Positions 8,824 to 17,940 of a DNA stretch of 64,000 nucleotides are shown here, one piece after another. This DNA comes from Streptococcus suis (GTDB taxonomy: Bacteria > Bacillota > Bacilli > Lactobacillales > Streptococcaceae). The position numbers and the translations under genes are program-made. Under the pieces are notes generated by a model. The model was given only the letters and a program-made list of their open reading frames with translations. It made no database searches and was not told the DNA's origin. Every line of letters begins with the position of its first letter. Position 1 is the stretch's first letter. The stretch spans positions 186,001-250,000 of the forward strand of contig NZ_JAGFUX010000003.1 of NCBI RefSeq assembly GCF_017601095.1, written 5' to 3'.

Positions 8824-9326
8824 TAGCGTTTTTCTCCAAACATGGTAAAGTTCCAGTCCGTCTTTTCAACCAAAAGAGCCACAAATCTTTCTAGATATTC
8901 TTGGTCAATGGCATCATAATCGGCTACCAAGCGAGAGTCCAAGTCCAGAACACCCAAAAGCTGGTCATTCTTCGTCATAGGTACCACGATTTCAGACAAG
9001 GCTGCCGCATCGCAGGAGATGTAGTTGTCATGTAGACGAACATCGTCTACGATAATGGTCTGGCCATTGGCAGCCGACTCACCGCAAACACCTTTTCCTA
9101 GAGCGATATGAACGCAGGAAACGCCACCTTGGAATGGACCCAAAATCAATTCCTGACCGTCATACAAGTAGAAACCTGTAAAAACCGAGTTAGGCAGAGC
9201 TTGATTAAGAAGAGCCGATGCATTGGACAGGTTGGCAAGAGCATTGGTTTCGCCTTCTAAGAGAGCCTTTAGTTGGGCGAGTAAAAGTTGATAGGATGAG
9301 ATTTTTTCTTGTTTAGTCATAGACAT
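8823..9326 (-). CDS. msrC: Free methionine-(R)-sulfoxide reductase (GAF domain, fRMsr type)
   Basis: 167 residues making a single GAF domain. The three cysteines of the E. coli enzyme are kept in equivalent contexts: Cys71 in GGVSCVHI, Cys81 in GKGVCGES and Cys105 in YISCDAA. This supports real reductase activity on free Met-R-O rather than only ligand sensing. The role is repair of oxidised free methionine in the cytosol. It precedes and overlaps dnaX by one base. Residue 1 or Met3 could be the start. Confidence 0.87.
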   Translation of the reverse strand: MSMTKQEKISSYQLLLAQLKALLEGETNALANLSNASALLNQALPNSVFTGFYLYDGQELILGPFQGGVSCVHIALGKGVCGESAANGQTIIVDDVRLHDNYISCDAAALSEIVVPMTKNDQLLGVLDLDSRLVADYDAIDQEYLERFVALLVEKTDWNFTMFGEKR

Positions 9327-9395
9327 ATTATAGCATATTTCTAAGCAAAATTAACATCTTTCAGGACTATCTGCCTGTCAATTTCAATAGAAAAG

Positions 9396-9420
9396 AAAAA
9401 ACACGTAGTCTTACGTGTTT
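9396..9420 (-). terminator. Terminator of the leu operon
   Basis: On the minus strand AACACGTA-agac-TACGTGTTTTTTC. The stem includes the last codons and stop of leuD. Confidence 0.85.
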
Positions 9421-10013
9421 CCTTCCTGCCAATAAGATGGACGATTGCGCTCGTATTGGGTGATTAAATCCTCATACTGAAGGGTAATGCCAATATCATC
9501 CAGACCATTGATGAGTTTGTACTTCCACTCTTCCTCGATAGCAAATGCAAACTCCCCAACGTGGGTTATAATTTTTTGGTTGGGTAGATCGATAGTAATC
9601 TCCTCATCTGGCGCCAGCTGGGCCAGTTTCTGTCTAACCTCCCTCGGTTGAACGATAGGAAGCATACCATTGTTAAGCTCATTGTTGTAATGGATATCTC
9701 CAAATGATCCCGCAATTACAACCTTGAAGCCAAAGTCCGCCAAGGCCCAGGCAGCATGCTCACGAGAAGAACCCGCTCCAAAATTATCACCTGTGATGAG
9801 AATAGTTGCTTGTCGGTAGTCCTTTTTGTTGAAAATAAACTCAGGATTTTCAGTATACAGATGGTCTGTATAGCGCCAGGCATACATGAGATATTTTCCG
9901 AAACCTTTTTTATCAATCAACTTAAGAAATTGTTTGGGCAAAATCTGGTCTGTGTCAATATTGTCATTCATCAAGGGAACTGTCCTGCCCTTGTAAATAG
10001 TAAATGGCTCCAT
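9411..10013 (-). CDS. leuD: 3-isopropylmalate dehydratase small subunit
   Basis: 200 residues, standard for LeuD. Shows the swivelling-domain signature [11 protein letters not shown] and an N-terminal NIDTDQI. With LeuC it isomerises 2-isopropylmalate to 3-isopropylmalate. It lies two bases after leuC and is the last gene of the operon. Confidence 0.96.
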   Translation of the reverse strand: MEPFTIYKGRTVPLMNDNIDTDQILPKQFLKLIDKKGFGKYLMYAWRYTDHLYTENPEFIFNKKDYRQATILITGDNFGAGSSREHAAWALADFGFKVVIAGSFGDIHYNNELNNGMLPIVQPREVRQKLAQLAPDEEITIDLPNQKIITHVGEFAFAIEEEWKYKLINGLDDIGITLQYEDLITQYERNRPSYWQEGNT

Positions 10014-10015
10014 CT

Positions 10016-11404
10016 TTATCCTCCTACGATTTCTGTCATGGTGCGTACATCCACAAAACGCCCTGCTATGGCTGCAGCGGCAGCCATTGCCGGACTACAC
10101 AGGTGGGTTTTTGCACCAAAACCTTGCCGATCTTCGAAATTTCGATTGCTGGTTGATGCACAGTGAACTCCGCCTGGGACCTTATCAGGGTTCATTCCTA
10201 AGCACATGGAGCATCCTGGATCCCGCCATTCAAAACCTGCATCTAAAAAAATTTTGTCCAGACCCAACTTTTCTGCCGCCCTTTTAACAGGTCGCGAGCC
10301 TGGAACGACAATAGCTGTCAGATTAGGAGCAATCTTTTTTCCTTTGACAAATCGTGCAGCTAACTCTAAGTCACTCAAGCGGGCATTGGTACAAGAGCCG
10401 ATAAAGATATAGCCCAGATCAATATCCGCCGCAGTTTGGCCCGGTTTGAGCCCCATATAGCCATAGGCCCGTTCATCATTCATATCTGTCACTTCTGGAA
10501 AGGCTTGATCAAAGGCAACTCCCATAGAAGGATTGGTTCCCCAAGTAACCATAGGTGCTAGCTTTGAAACATCCATCACAATGTTCTTATCATAGACTGC
10601 ATCTTGATCCGAAACCAAGGTTTTCCAATCCGCAATCGCCGTCTCAATATCCTTGGGTGCATGCTCTGTCGCTCGGACATAATCAAAGGTTTTTTGATCT
10701 GGATTCATCATTCCAATCTTAGATCCGAACTCGATAGACATGTTGCAAATCGTCATCCGTTCTTCCATAGATAGGGCCTCAACTGCCTCACCACGAAATT
10801 CAACAGCATAGCCAACTCCAACTCCCACACCGTATTGGGCAATCAAGGCAAGGATGTAATCCTTGGCATAGACACCTGCCTGGGGCCTTCCAGTAAATTC
10901 AACCAGCAGTTTTTTGGGTTTGACCTGCCATATGGTCTGGGTCGCAAAAACATGCTCAACTTCAGACGTTCCAATTCCAAATCCTAGGGCACCAAATGCA
11001 CCGTGGGTTGCGGTATGGCTATCGCCGCACACGATAAATTTTCCAGGCTGTGTCCGCCCTGATTCGGGGCCAACCATATGGACAATTCCTTGATGCTCTG
11101 AGCCATGGGCTGCACAGTCAATGCCAAACTCTATGACATTTTCAGCCAGCTTATCCATCTGGGCCTTTGAAATTGCATCTCGAATATCAAAAATATTGAC
11201 AGTTGGGACATTGTGGTCAAAGGTTCCAAAGGTCAAATCTGGCCTCCGCACTTTCCGGCCAGCATCTCTTAGCCCTTGAAATGCCTGAGGACTCGTCACT
11301 TCATGGATATAATGTTGGTCCACATACATGAGCTGGGGTTGCCCTTCTTGCCCTGTAATCACATGCCGTTCCCAGACCTTATCTAAAATGGATTGTCCAG
11401 CCAT
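10016..11404 (-). CDS. leuC: 3-isopropylmalate dehydratase large subunit
   Basis: 462 residues. Aconitase-family [4Fe-4S] ligands are visible in GSCTNAR and CSMCLGMN, and HTATHGAFG marks the active-site region. Partner of LeuD. GGAGG overlaps the stop of the DUF1294 gene just upstream, so translation is probably coupled. Confidence 0.96.
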   Translation of the reverse strand: MAGQSILDKVWERHVITGQEGQPQLMYVDQHYIHEVTSPQAFQGLRDAGRKVRRPDLTFGTFDHNVPTVNIFDIRDAISKAQMDKLAENVIEFGIDCAAHGSEHQGIVHMVGPESGRTQPGKFIVCGDSHTATHGAFGALGFGIGTSEVEHVFATQTIWQVKPKKLLVEFTGRPQAGVYAKDYILALIAQYGVGVGVGYAVEFRGEAVEALSMEERMTICNMSIEFGSKIGMMNPDQKTFDYVRATEHAPKDIETAIADWKTLVSDQDAVYDKNIVMDVSKLAPMVTWGTNPSMGVAFDQAFPEVTDMNDERAYGYMGLKPGQTAADIDLGYIFIGSCTNARLSDLELAARFVKGKKIAPNLTAIVVPGSRPVKRAAEKLGLDKIFLDAGFEWRDPGCSMCLGMNPDKVPGGVHCASTSNRNFEDRQGFGAKTHLCSPAMAAAAAIAGRFVDVRTMTEIVGG

Positions 11405-11408
11405 CTAG

Positions 11409-11678
11409 CTACCTCCCTATCCAATAAATCACCAGAATATCAATCAAGACTCCGATTGCCCAAGCTAAGCGAAAATACACCTTTTGCGTCTTGTGGCGGA
11501 AATAAGTACCACCTCCCCAAGCCCCTAGCCCACCAAAGAAGTAGGCCATCAGTAACAAGGTCTTCTCTGAAATCCGATAGGCTTGCTTACGAGCACGATG
11601 CTTATCTACACCGTAAGTTAGAAAAACAATGAAATTCCACAGACAAAGTGCCAAACTCATCATTTGTTGAATGGTCAT
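11409..11678 (-). CDS. DUF1294 membrane protein within the leu operon
   Basis: 89 residues. Hydrophobic segments lie at about 5-22, 42-57 and 68-87, separated by a basic stretch (DKHRARKQAYRISE) typical of DUF1294. Function is unknown. Its ATG overlaps the leuB stop as ATGA, and leuC begins 4 bases after its stop, so it must be co-expressed with leucine genes. A role in leucine or keto-acid handling is only a guess from position. Confidence 0.85.
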   Translation of the reverse strand: MTIQQMMSLALCLWNFIVFLTYGVDKHRARKQAYRISEKTLLLMAYFFGGLGAWGGGTYFRHKTQKVYFRLAWAIGVLIDILVIYWIGR

Positions 11679-12712
11679 AATTCGCTAATTATGGCGGCCA
11701 GCATATCAGCTGTCGTCGCCTTTCCTCCTAAATCTTGTGTTCGAATGCCTTTTTCAAGGCTTCTTTCTACTGCTGTTTCAATTACCTGTGCTACTTTTTC
11801 CTGTCCCAACGATTCCCGTACCATCATAGCTACCGATAAAATCATGCTGATGGGATTGGCTATGCCTTTTCCAGCAATATCAGGTGCCGAACCATGGATG
11901 GGCTCGTAGAGACTTGGCCCATTTAGAGAATGAGAAGCCGAAGGCATAACTCCCAAGCTACCAGATAAGACACTGGCTTCATCGGACAGGATATCTCCAA
12001 ATAAGTTTTCTGTCACAATGACATCAAATTGAGATGGACGAGTAATGAGCAACATGGCAGCACTATCAACCAACTGGTGCTCTACCTCCACATCTGGATA
12101 ATCCTGAGCCAGCTCATCGACCACCTTGCGCCAGAGTTTTGATGTCGCCAAAACATTTTGCTTGTCAATACTAGTCAGCTTTTTTCTGCGTTTTTGCGCT
12201 GTTTCAAAGGCCAGTCTGACAATGGCTTGGATTTCTTCTCTTGTGTAGGAGTTGATATCAAATGCCTTGTCTTCTTCCAGGTGATGGGTACCAAAGTAGA
12301 TTCCCCCAGTCAATTCTCTCACAACTAGAAAATCCACGCCAGTTAGAAGATTGGCTTTCAAGGGTGACCGATCAGACAAACTGTCAAAAAGTTTAACTGG
12401 CCGTAAATTGGCATAGAGTCCCAACTCCTTTCTCAAGGCTAACAAGCCCTGCTCTGGTCGAATAGTTGCCTGGTCATACTGGGGACCACCAATGGCTGCC
12501 AATAAAATTGCATCTGCAGACCGAACCGCTTCCAAAGTACAGTCAGGGAGAGGATCTTGATGAACATCTATGGCCGCCCCTCCGAATAGATGGTGTTCAA
12601 TTGTAAGATCCAATTGGAACCGTTCTGCGACCTCTTCAAGCACTGTCAACCCTGCTGCCATAATTTCTGGTCCGATGCCATCACCAGCCAGTGCAATAAT
12701 TTTCTTAGTCAT
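11675..12712 (-). CDS. leuB: 3-isopropylmalate dehydrogenase
   Basis: 345 residues. Begins with the family's ALAGDGIGPE nucleotide region, has GGPQYD and the metal/substrate motif ENLFGDILSDE, and EPIHGSAPDIAGKG near the C-terminus. Oxidises and decarboxylates 3-isopropylmalate to 2-oxoisocaproate with NAD. Ends in an ATGA overlap with the DUF1294 gene. Confidence 0.96.
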   Translation of the reverse strand: MTKKIIALAGDGIGPEIMAAGLTVLEEVAERFQLDLTIEHHLFGGAAIDVHQDPLPDCTLEAVRSADAILLAAIGGPQYDQATIRPEQGLLALRKELGLYANLRPVKLFDSLSDRSPLKANLLTGVDFLVVRELTGGIYFGTHHLEEDKAFDINSYTREEIQAIVRLAFETAQKRRKKLTSIDKQNVLATSKLWRKVVDELAQDYPDVEVEHQLVDSAAMLLITRPSQFDVIVTENLFGDILSDEASVLSGSLGVMPSASHSLNGPSLYEPIHGSAPDIAGKGIANPISMILSVAMMVRESLGQEKVAQVIETAVERSLEKGIRTQDLGGKATTADMLAAIISEL

Positions 12713-12721
12713 CCGTCTCTC

Positions 12722-14281
12722 CTATCTAGGACTGTCTTTCTCAGACAAGTTTTTTACAAAGTCACCTTCATTTTCCTTTTGAACCATGATATTAGCATGA
12801 ATGTAAGCCTTAGCTGCTGCTTTCAATACATCAAAGTCGATTCCGTTGGCATTGAAAATCGTATCTGTTTGGACATTTTCAACTGAAACATTAACCGAAG
12901 CTTGGGCATCAATACCATCCGTGATGGCATCGATATTGAAGGTATCCAAACGAACTGCATGATTGAAAAACTGATCGATAGCATTGAAAATCGCTTCGAC
13001 GGACCCTTTTCCATCAGCAACCAGTTCAACACTTTCCTCTTCCTGGTTGACCATGGTAACAGAGGCTGTGATGGTTTCATCCTTGTGTGACACCAATTTC
13101 AAGTCTGCAAAATGGAAGCCATCAACATTTTCAACCGTTACACCCGCTACTAGGGCACGAATATCCGCATTGGTGATCTGCTGCTTTTTGTCCGCCAGAT
13201 TTTTAAACTTGATAAAGAGAGTTTGAAGTTCCACTTCATCGACGTCCAGTTGGAGTTCTTCCAATTTTTTGGCAAAAGCATGGCGACCAGAAAGTTTGCC
13301 CAAGGGGAGGGAGTTTGAAGTAAAACCAACTAGCTCTGGGGTAATAATTTCATAGGTCAATGGATTTTTCAAGACGCCATCTTGGTGAATGCCAGATTCA
13401 TGTGAGAAGGCATTGCCACCAACAACCGCCTTGTTCTTGGGAATAGAAAGACCTGAGAAACGCGACACCATCTCTGAGGTATTGACCGTTTCCGCCAATC
13501 GAATCGGGCTTTGGACATCATAAAAATCAGAACGGATTTCTAACGCTACTGCCACCTCTTCTAAGGCAGCATTGCCTGCCCGCTCTCCGATACCATTGAT
13601 GGTCCCTTCAATCCGACCTGCTCCATTTTTAATGGCTGAGAGCGTGTTGGCAACCGCCATCCCAAGGTCATTGTGGCAATGGGGGCTGAAGCGAATATCA
13701 CGGTCGGATTTCACATGTTCAATCAAGTAACGAAAAATATAGCCGTACTCTTCCGGTGTCGTGAAACCAACAGTATCAGGAATATTGATATAGCTTGCTC
13801 CTGCATCCACAGCTGTTTGCACCACCTCCAAAAGAAAGTCCAATTCTGTCCGTGTTGCATCCTCGGGTGAAAATTCGACCACCTCAAATTTCGATCGTGC
13901 ATAGGTCACATGTTCCTTGATAGCTACTAGTATCTCCTCCTTGGACTTATTGAGTTTAAACTCACGATGGATGGGGCTAGTTGCGATAAAGACATGAATT
14001 TGAGGAAATTTGGCATCTTTTAAAGCTTCATAGCAGGCATCAATATCCGACTTAACAGAGCGCGCCAAACCTGATACAGCTGTCTTGGTCAAAACCTTGG
14101 CAATAGCTTGCACCGCCTCAAACGAGTCAGGACTTGCCGCAGGAAAACCCGCTTCAATGGCAGATATCCCCCATTTTTCCAGTTGTTTGGCAATGGCAAT
14201 TTTTTCCTTGATTGTAAAATGAACACCTGGTGTCTGTTCTCCATCTCGAAGACTGGTATCTAAAAATTCGATGGTACGCAT
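12722..14281 (-). CDS. leuA: 2-isopropylmalate synthase
   Basis: 519 residues, full length with the C-terminal leucine-sensing LeuA dimer domain (about 385-505). The catalytic TIM barrel shows LRDGEQTPGV, HCHNDLGMA and GIGERAGNAALE. It condenses acetyl-CoA with 2-oxoisovalerate, the committed step of leucine synthesis, and is expected to be feedback inhibited by leucine. First structural gene of the operon; AAGGAG precedes its ATG, and the attenuator lies just upstream. Confidence 0.96.
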   Translation of the reverse strand: MRTIEFLDTSLRDGEQTPGVHFTIKEKIAIAKQLEKWGISAIEAGFPAASPDSFEAVQAIAKVLTKTAVSGLARSVKSDIDACYEALKDAKFPQIHVFIATSPIHREFKLNKSKEEILVAIKEHVTYARSKFEVVEFSPEDATRTELDFLLEVVQTAVDAGASYINIPDTVGFTTPEEYGYIFRYLIEHVKSDRDIRFSPHCHNDLGMAVANTLSAIKNGAGRIEGTINGIGERAGNAALEEVAVALEIRSDFYDVQSPIRLAETVNTSEMVSRFSGLSIPKNKAVVGGNAFSHESGIHQDGVLKNPLTYEIITPELVGFTSNSLPLGKLSGRHAFAKKLEELQLDVDEVELQTLFIKFKNLADKKQQITNADIRALVAGVTVENVDGFHFADLKLVSHKDETITASVTMVNQEEESVELVADGKGSVEAIFNAIDQFFNHAVRLDTFNIDAITDGIDAQASVNVSVENVQTDTIFNANGIDFDVLKAAAKAYIHANIMVQKENEGDFVKNLSEKDSPR

Positions 14282-14304
14282 ACTAAACTCCTTTTCTCAC
14301 GCCT

Positions 14305-14392
14305 AAAATAAAAACATCTCACTTGGAATCCAAGCGAGATGTGGTGCCCGCTTGGTAAGCCAAACAGGACTAATGCTTGTTAGCACTAGCCC
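14305..14392 (-). promoter_or_regulatory. Leucine operon attenuator: terminator, antiterminator and stop-codon hairpin
   Basis: Reading the minus strand after the leader peptide: a hairpin pairs 14383-14391 with 14367-14376 and covers the leader stop codon. A segment CCAAGCG at 14355-14349 can pair with CGCTTGG at 14336-14330 (antiterminator). Alternatively CGCTTGG pairs with 14326-14320 to make a 13-bp terminator stem (14314-14342) followed by TTTTTATTTT. The two structures exclude each other. Stalling at the Leu codons would favour the first hairpin and antitermination; this mechanism is inferred. Confidence 0.8.
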
Positions 14393-14433
14393 TGGTCCCT
14401 CAACAACAAATTTTGTTTGACTGCTGAAATCAT
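14386..14433 (-). CDS. leuL: Leucine leader peptide (15 residues, three tandem Leu codons)
   Basis: ATG at 14433 opens a 15-codon frame, MISAVKQNLLLRDQG, ending TAG at 14388-14386. The three Leu codons are all TTG and consecutive (14409-14401). AGGGAGA sits 7 bases upstream as ribosome binding site. It lies between a consensus promoter and an intrinsic terminator in front of leuA. This is the classic layout of ribosome-mediated attenuation. Confidence 0.82.
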   Translation of the reverse strand: MISAVKQNLLLRDQG

Positions 14434-14462
14434 TGGCACTCTCCCTGAGATAGAATAGGTCT

Positions 14463-14491
14463 ATTGTACTAAAAAGAAGATAGGTTGTCAA
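14463..14491 (-). promoter_or_regulatory. Promoter of the leu operon
   Basis: On the minus strand TTGACA (14491-14486), a 17-bp spacer, then TACAAT (14468-14463). Transcription would start near 14455, about 20 bases before the leader peptide ATG. Confidence 0.85.
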
Positions 14492-14539
14492 GAATTTTCT
14501 GTATTGTCTAAATTATCAGAAAATAGAACGAAAAGAAAA

Positions 14540-14559
14540 AGATTCAGGGATCTGAATCT
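14540..14559 (-). terminator. Terminator of the udk-padR unit
   Basis: Minus strand AGATTCAG-atcc-CTGAATCT followed by TTTTCTTTT, touching the PadR stop codon. Confidence 0.8.
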
Positions 14560-15098
14560 CATTTCATTTTTAAGGTTTGTTTCAACCATTTAATCTGATC
14601 ACGGTTTCGTGCAATGGCTCTGGTCAAGATGAGATAGTGACCATAGCGGTTTAACATGTCTTCCGGACTCGCAAAAAGATTGTTTTTTCGCTGCTCTAGG
14701 TGTTCCAAATGCTTAGAAAGTAAGTCGATTTGGGCATGGATGAGTTTAGGAATGCGCTGGTCATCCTTGTCCTTGATAAAGAATAGTTTCAAGGTAAAAA
14801 TATCCTTTTGTAAGGGCAATTCATGGTTGGGTTCTGACAACCAGTTTTCCAACATTTCCAATCCTAGTTCAGTAATTCCGTACTGCTTCTCTTTCTCGTT
14901 ATTAGGAACGGGATGGCAAACAATCCAGCTATCCTCTGTCATCCGTTTGAGTTCTGGATAGACTTGACTATGGGCAACTTGCCAATACTCGCCAATTTCA
15001 CGTTGGACATAATCAGTAATTTGTTTTCCAGTTACCTCTGTATCCGACGTCGCAATGATGCCGAGAATGATATGAGGTAAAATCCGTTGCTTGGGCAT
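14559..15098 (-). CDS. PadR family transcriptional regulator
   Basis: 179 residues from the ATG at 15098 (a GTG at 15107 would add three residues). N-terminal winged helix (about 8-80) contains YWQVAHSQVYPELKRM, the PadR recognition region, and a C-terminal helical Vir-like dimerisation domain. Such repressors usually respond to phenolic or drug-like ligands. The start lies one base after the udk stop, so the two genes are likely translated together. The target is not evident: no adjacent efflux or decarboxylase gene is present. Confidence 0.88.
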   Translation of the reverse strand: MPKQRILPHIILGIIATSDTEVTGKQITDYVQREIGEYWQVAHSQVYPELKRMTEDSWIVCHPVPNNEKEKQYGITELGLEMLENWLSEPNHELPLQKDIFTLKLFFIKDKDDQRIPKLIHAQIDLLSKHLEHLEQRKNNLFASPEDMLNRYGHYLILTRAIARNRDQIKWLKQTLKMK

Positions 15099-15099
15099 T

Positions 15100-15729
15100 T
15101 TAACCACGCTCTCTTAGAATACTCTCTACCTTGGTATTGATTAAGTCAATGGCTACAATATTTGAAACGCCTTCTGGAATCACAATATCTGCATACCGCT
15201 TGGTCGGCTCAATAAATTGATGGTACATTGGTTTAACTACCGAGGTATATTGATCAATGATACTATCCAAACTACGTCCACGTTCTTCCATGTCTCTCTT
15301 TATACGACGAATAATACGAATATCGTCATCAGTATCTACAAAAATTTTGATATCCATCAAATCTCTCAACCGCTTGTCCTCTAGAACCAAGATTCCTTCA
15401 ACGATGAAGACATCCTGAGGTTCTTGACGATAGGTCTTATCTGAACGAGTGTGTTGGGTATAGTCATAAATGGGAATGTCCACTGCTCGACCTGCTAAAA
15501 GTTCGCTGATGTGATAAATCATCAAATCAGTGTCAAAAGCCAGCGGATGGTCATAATTGGTTTGTATTCTTTCTTCATGGGTCAAATGCGACTGATTCTT
15601 GTAATAGGAATCGTGCTCAATCATACAAATACGGGCATCAGGGAAATTATTTAGGATGGCACGGGACACACTGGTCTTGCCTCCACCTGAACCACCAGTT
15701 ACGCCAATAATAATGGGTTTTTGATTCAT
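15100..15729 (-). CDS. udk: Uridine kinase
   Basis: 209 residues from the ATG at 15729, chosen because AGGAG lies six bases upstream; the ATG at 15735 directly abuts that site. P-loop GGSGGGKT at 12-19, EHDSYYK and the YDHPLAFD region are typical. Phosphorylates uridine and cytidine with a nucleoside triphosphate in pyrimidine salvage. Followed immediately by the PadR gene. Confidence 0.95.
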   Translation of the reverse strand: MNQKPIIIGVTGGSGGGKTSVSRAILNNFPDARICMIEHDSYYKNQSHLTHEERIQTNYDHPLAFDTDLMIYHISELLAGRAVDIPIYDYTQHTRSDKTYRQEPQDVFIVEGILVLEDKRLRDLMDIKIFVDTDDDIRIIRRIKRDMEERGRSLDSIIDQYTSVVKPMYHQFIEPTKRYADIVIPEGVSNIVAIDLINTKVESILRERG

Positions 15730-15810
15730 TATCATCTCCTTTTCTTTTCAATATTATTTTATCATGAAACATGTTATAATGAAAAGAATAATACAAGGAA
15801 AAGAGAAAAT

Positions 15811-16791
15811 ATGATCAGTTTTGGTGTCATTGGTAGCTCATTTATCAGTCAAAAGTTTATAGAAACCGCACATTCCACCCAAAAATTTCAATTGTCTGCT
15901 GTTTTTTCAAGACAATTAGATAGAGCCAAAGAGTTTGCCGCACCTTTTCAATCTGCGCAAGCTTTCGCAGATTGGCAGGAATTTTTAGCCCAGGATCTAG
16001 ATGCCATCTACATCGCAAGCCCAAATGCTTTGCATTACGAGCAAGCTAAGGCTGTCCTTCTAGCAGGAAAGCATGCTATCGTCGAAAAGCCCATGGTTTG
16101 CCATCCTGACCAATTTTCCGATCTCCTTCGAATTGCTAAAGAAAACAAGGTCTTCCTCCTCGAAGCTGCTCGCAACACCTATGAAGCAGCCTTCGAATCC
16201 ATTAGCGAATTCTTACAAAAACATACTATTTTAGGCGCTCAGTTTTCTTATGCCAAGTATTCCTCAAAGATGCCTGAATTACTAGCTGGAACAGACCCCA
16301 ATATCTTTTCCGAAAAGATGGCTGGCGGGGCCTTGATGGACCTTGGTGTCTATGCCTTATATGCTAGCGTGACCCTCTTTGGTCCTGCACAAAAAGTCAC
16401 TTATCATGCTCAGCAACTCCCTAATACTGTTGACCTCAATGGATTTGGGCACTTGGACTATGGCCACTTTCAAGTGGGGATCTTTGCTGGAAAAAATCTG
16501 ACTAGCACCCTTGCAAATGAAATCTACACGGACAAGGGAACTTTGGTACTAGATAGCTGCCAACATATTCAGAAGGCTACCTTCTACTACCATGATGGAA
16601 GCCATATTGACTTGGACATTCAAGCCCCTTCCAATAACATGTTAGAAGAATGCCTTAGCTTTATCCATATCATTGAAACTAGCGACCAAACCTTGGCTGA
16701 TAGCCTGATCCAACGAGCTGGAGCTGTCCATCAAGCCTTGTATGAAATGCGTAAAGTAGCTGGCATCCACTTTTCTTCCGACCCTATTTAA
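15811..16791 (+). CDS. Gfo/Idh/MocA family oxidoreductase
   Basis: 326 residues from the ATG at 15811, preceded by AAGGAAAAG and an extended -10 (TGTTATAAT, ends 15780). N-terminal Rossmann fold opens with GVIGSSFISQ and contains the family EKP motif (AIVEKPMVC, residues near 90-98). The C-terminal half is the alpha/beta substrate domain. Members are NAD(P)-dependent dehydrogenases of sugars or cyclitols; the substrate is not predictable here. Divergent from udk and 36 bases ahead of the helicase gene. Confidence 0.88.
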   Translation: MISFGVIGSSFISQKFIETAHSTQKFQLSAVFSRQLDRAKEFAAPFQSAQAFADWQEFLAQDLDAIYIASPNALHYEQAKAVLLAGKHAIVEKPMVCHPDQFSDLLRIAKENKVFLLEAARNTYEAAFESISEFLQKHTILGAQFSYAKYSSKMPELLAGTDPNIFSEKMAGGALMDLGVYALYASVTLFGPAQKVTYHAQQLPNTVDLNGFGHLDYGHFQVGIFAGKNLTSTLANEIYTDKGTLVLDSCQHIQKATFYYHDGSHIDLDIQAPSNNMLEECLSFIHIIETSDQTLADSLIQRAGAVHQALYEMRKVAGIHFSSDPI

Positions 16792-16827
16792 GCACAGAAA
16801 GGAATGGACCTTGTCCATCTCATAACC

Positions 16828-17910
16828 ATGAAATCACATTTTCCAACAAGCTGGACCACTCAGATGGAAGAGCTTCAATTTCAAGACTTTACCCCCATTC
16901 AAGAGGCTATTTTTGCTCCAATTTCCGAAGGAAAAAACGTACTAGCACTTAGCCCAACAGGTTCTGGAAAAACCTTAGCTTATCTCTGGCCTTGTCTCTT
17001 AAAGCTAAAGCCTAAAAAAGCCCAACAATTGCTCATACTTGCGCCAAATACAGAATTAGCGGGGCAGTTGTTCGATGTCTGTAAAACCTGGGGAGAAAGC
17101 CTTGGCTTGACCTGTCAGCTCTTTTTATCTGGTTCCAGTCAAAAACGCCAGATTGAGCGTTTAAAGAAAGGACCTGAAATCCTGATTGGCACACCAGGTC
17201 GTATATTTGAGCTGATTAAACTCAAAAAAATCAAAATGATGAACGTTGAAACTATCGTCTTAGATGAATTCGATGAATTATTCAGCGATTCTCATTATCA
17301 TTTCGTGGAGAAAATCAGCCACTATGTTCCAAAGAACTACCAATTTATTTACCTGAGTGCAACCAGCAAGTTTGACCCAAGGAAATTGGCGGCAGGTACC
17401 GTCACCATTGATGTCACAAAATCAGAAACTTCTACCATCGACCACTACTACATCATGGTCGAAAAACGTGATCGCCTAAACTTATTGCGTAAGTTTGCCA
17501 ACCTTCCTGATTTTCGAGCCCTAACTTTTTTTAATCAATTATCAGACTTGGGTGCCAGTGAAGAGCGGCTCCAATTCCATCAAGCCAATGTCATTTCCTT
17601 GGCATCAGATGTCAATGTGAAATTCCGCAAAGTTATCTTGGAACGTTTCAAACAGGGACAATTGCATCTCCTCTTAGCAACTGACTTGGTAGCACGTGGG
17701 ATTGATATCGAAAACTTAGAATGTGTTTTAAACTATGACATCCCTTTTGACAAGGCTAGCTACACCCACCGAGCTGGGCGAACGGGCCGAATGGGCAAAG
17801 ACGGTATGGTCATCACCATGGTCACAAGTAACTATGAACTCCAACAACTGAAAAAATTTGCTTCGGTCCAAGAAGTCGAACTAAAAAACCAACAACTATT
17901 TAAAAAATAA
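16828..17910 (+). CDS. DEAD-box RNA helicase
   Basis: 360 residues from the ATG at 16828. The ATG at 16804 adds eight residues but sits against its own AAAGG; neither start has an ideal ribosome site. I favour 16828 because the Q-motif core begins soon after. Motifs: Q-motif near FTPIQ, Walker A SPTGSGKT, GTPGRIFELI, motif II DEFD (Phe in place of Ala), SAT, and HRAGRTGR. It lacks a long C-terminal extension, so it is a compact helicase probably acting in RNA structure remodelling or ribosome assembly. Confidence 0.9.
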   Translation: MKSHFPTSWTTQMEELQFQDFTPIQEAIFAPISEGKNVLALSPTGSGKTLAYLWPCLLKLKPKKAQQLLILAPNTELAGQLFDVCKTWGESLGLTCQLFLSGSSQKRQIERLKKGPEILIGTPGRIFELIKLKKIKMMNVETIVLDEFDELFSDSHYHFVEKISHYVPKNYQFIYLSATSKFDPRKLAAGTVTIDVTKSETSTIDHYYIMVEKRDRLNLLRKFANLPDFRALTFFNQLSDLGASEERLQFHQANVISLASDVNVKFRKVILERFKQGQLHLLLATDLVARGIDIENLECVLNYDIPFDKASYTHRAGRTGRMGKDGMVITMVTSNYELQQLKKFASVQEVELKNQQLFKK

Positions 17911-17940
17911 GAGGCTAGTAAAACTAGCCTCTTATTTTAT
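17905..17940. terminator. Bidirectional terminator between helicase and pgdA
   Basis: GAGGCTAG-taaaa-CTAGCCTC flanked by A-rich and T-rich runs, between two convergent genes. Confidence 0.9.

Noticed and set aside
14305-14360. T-box in front of leuA, suggested by GGCACC near a terminator
   Set aside because: The core reads GGGCACC, lacking the U needed to pair with the tRNA CCA end, and no Stem I is seen.
14303-14491. 62-codon minus-strand frame across the leu leader
   Set aside because: It covers the promoter, leader peptide and terminator; the 15-codon frame with a ribosome site and Leu codons explains the region better.
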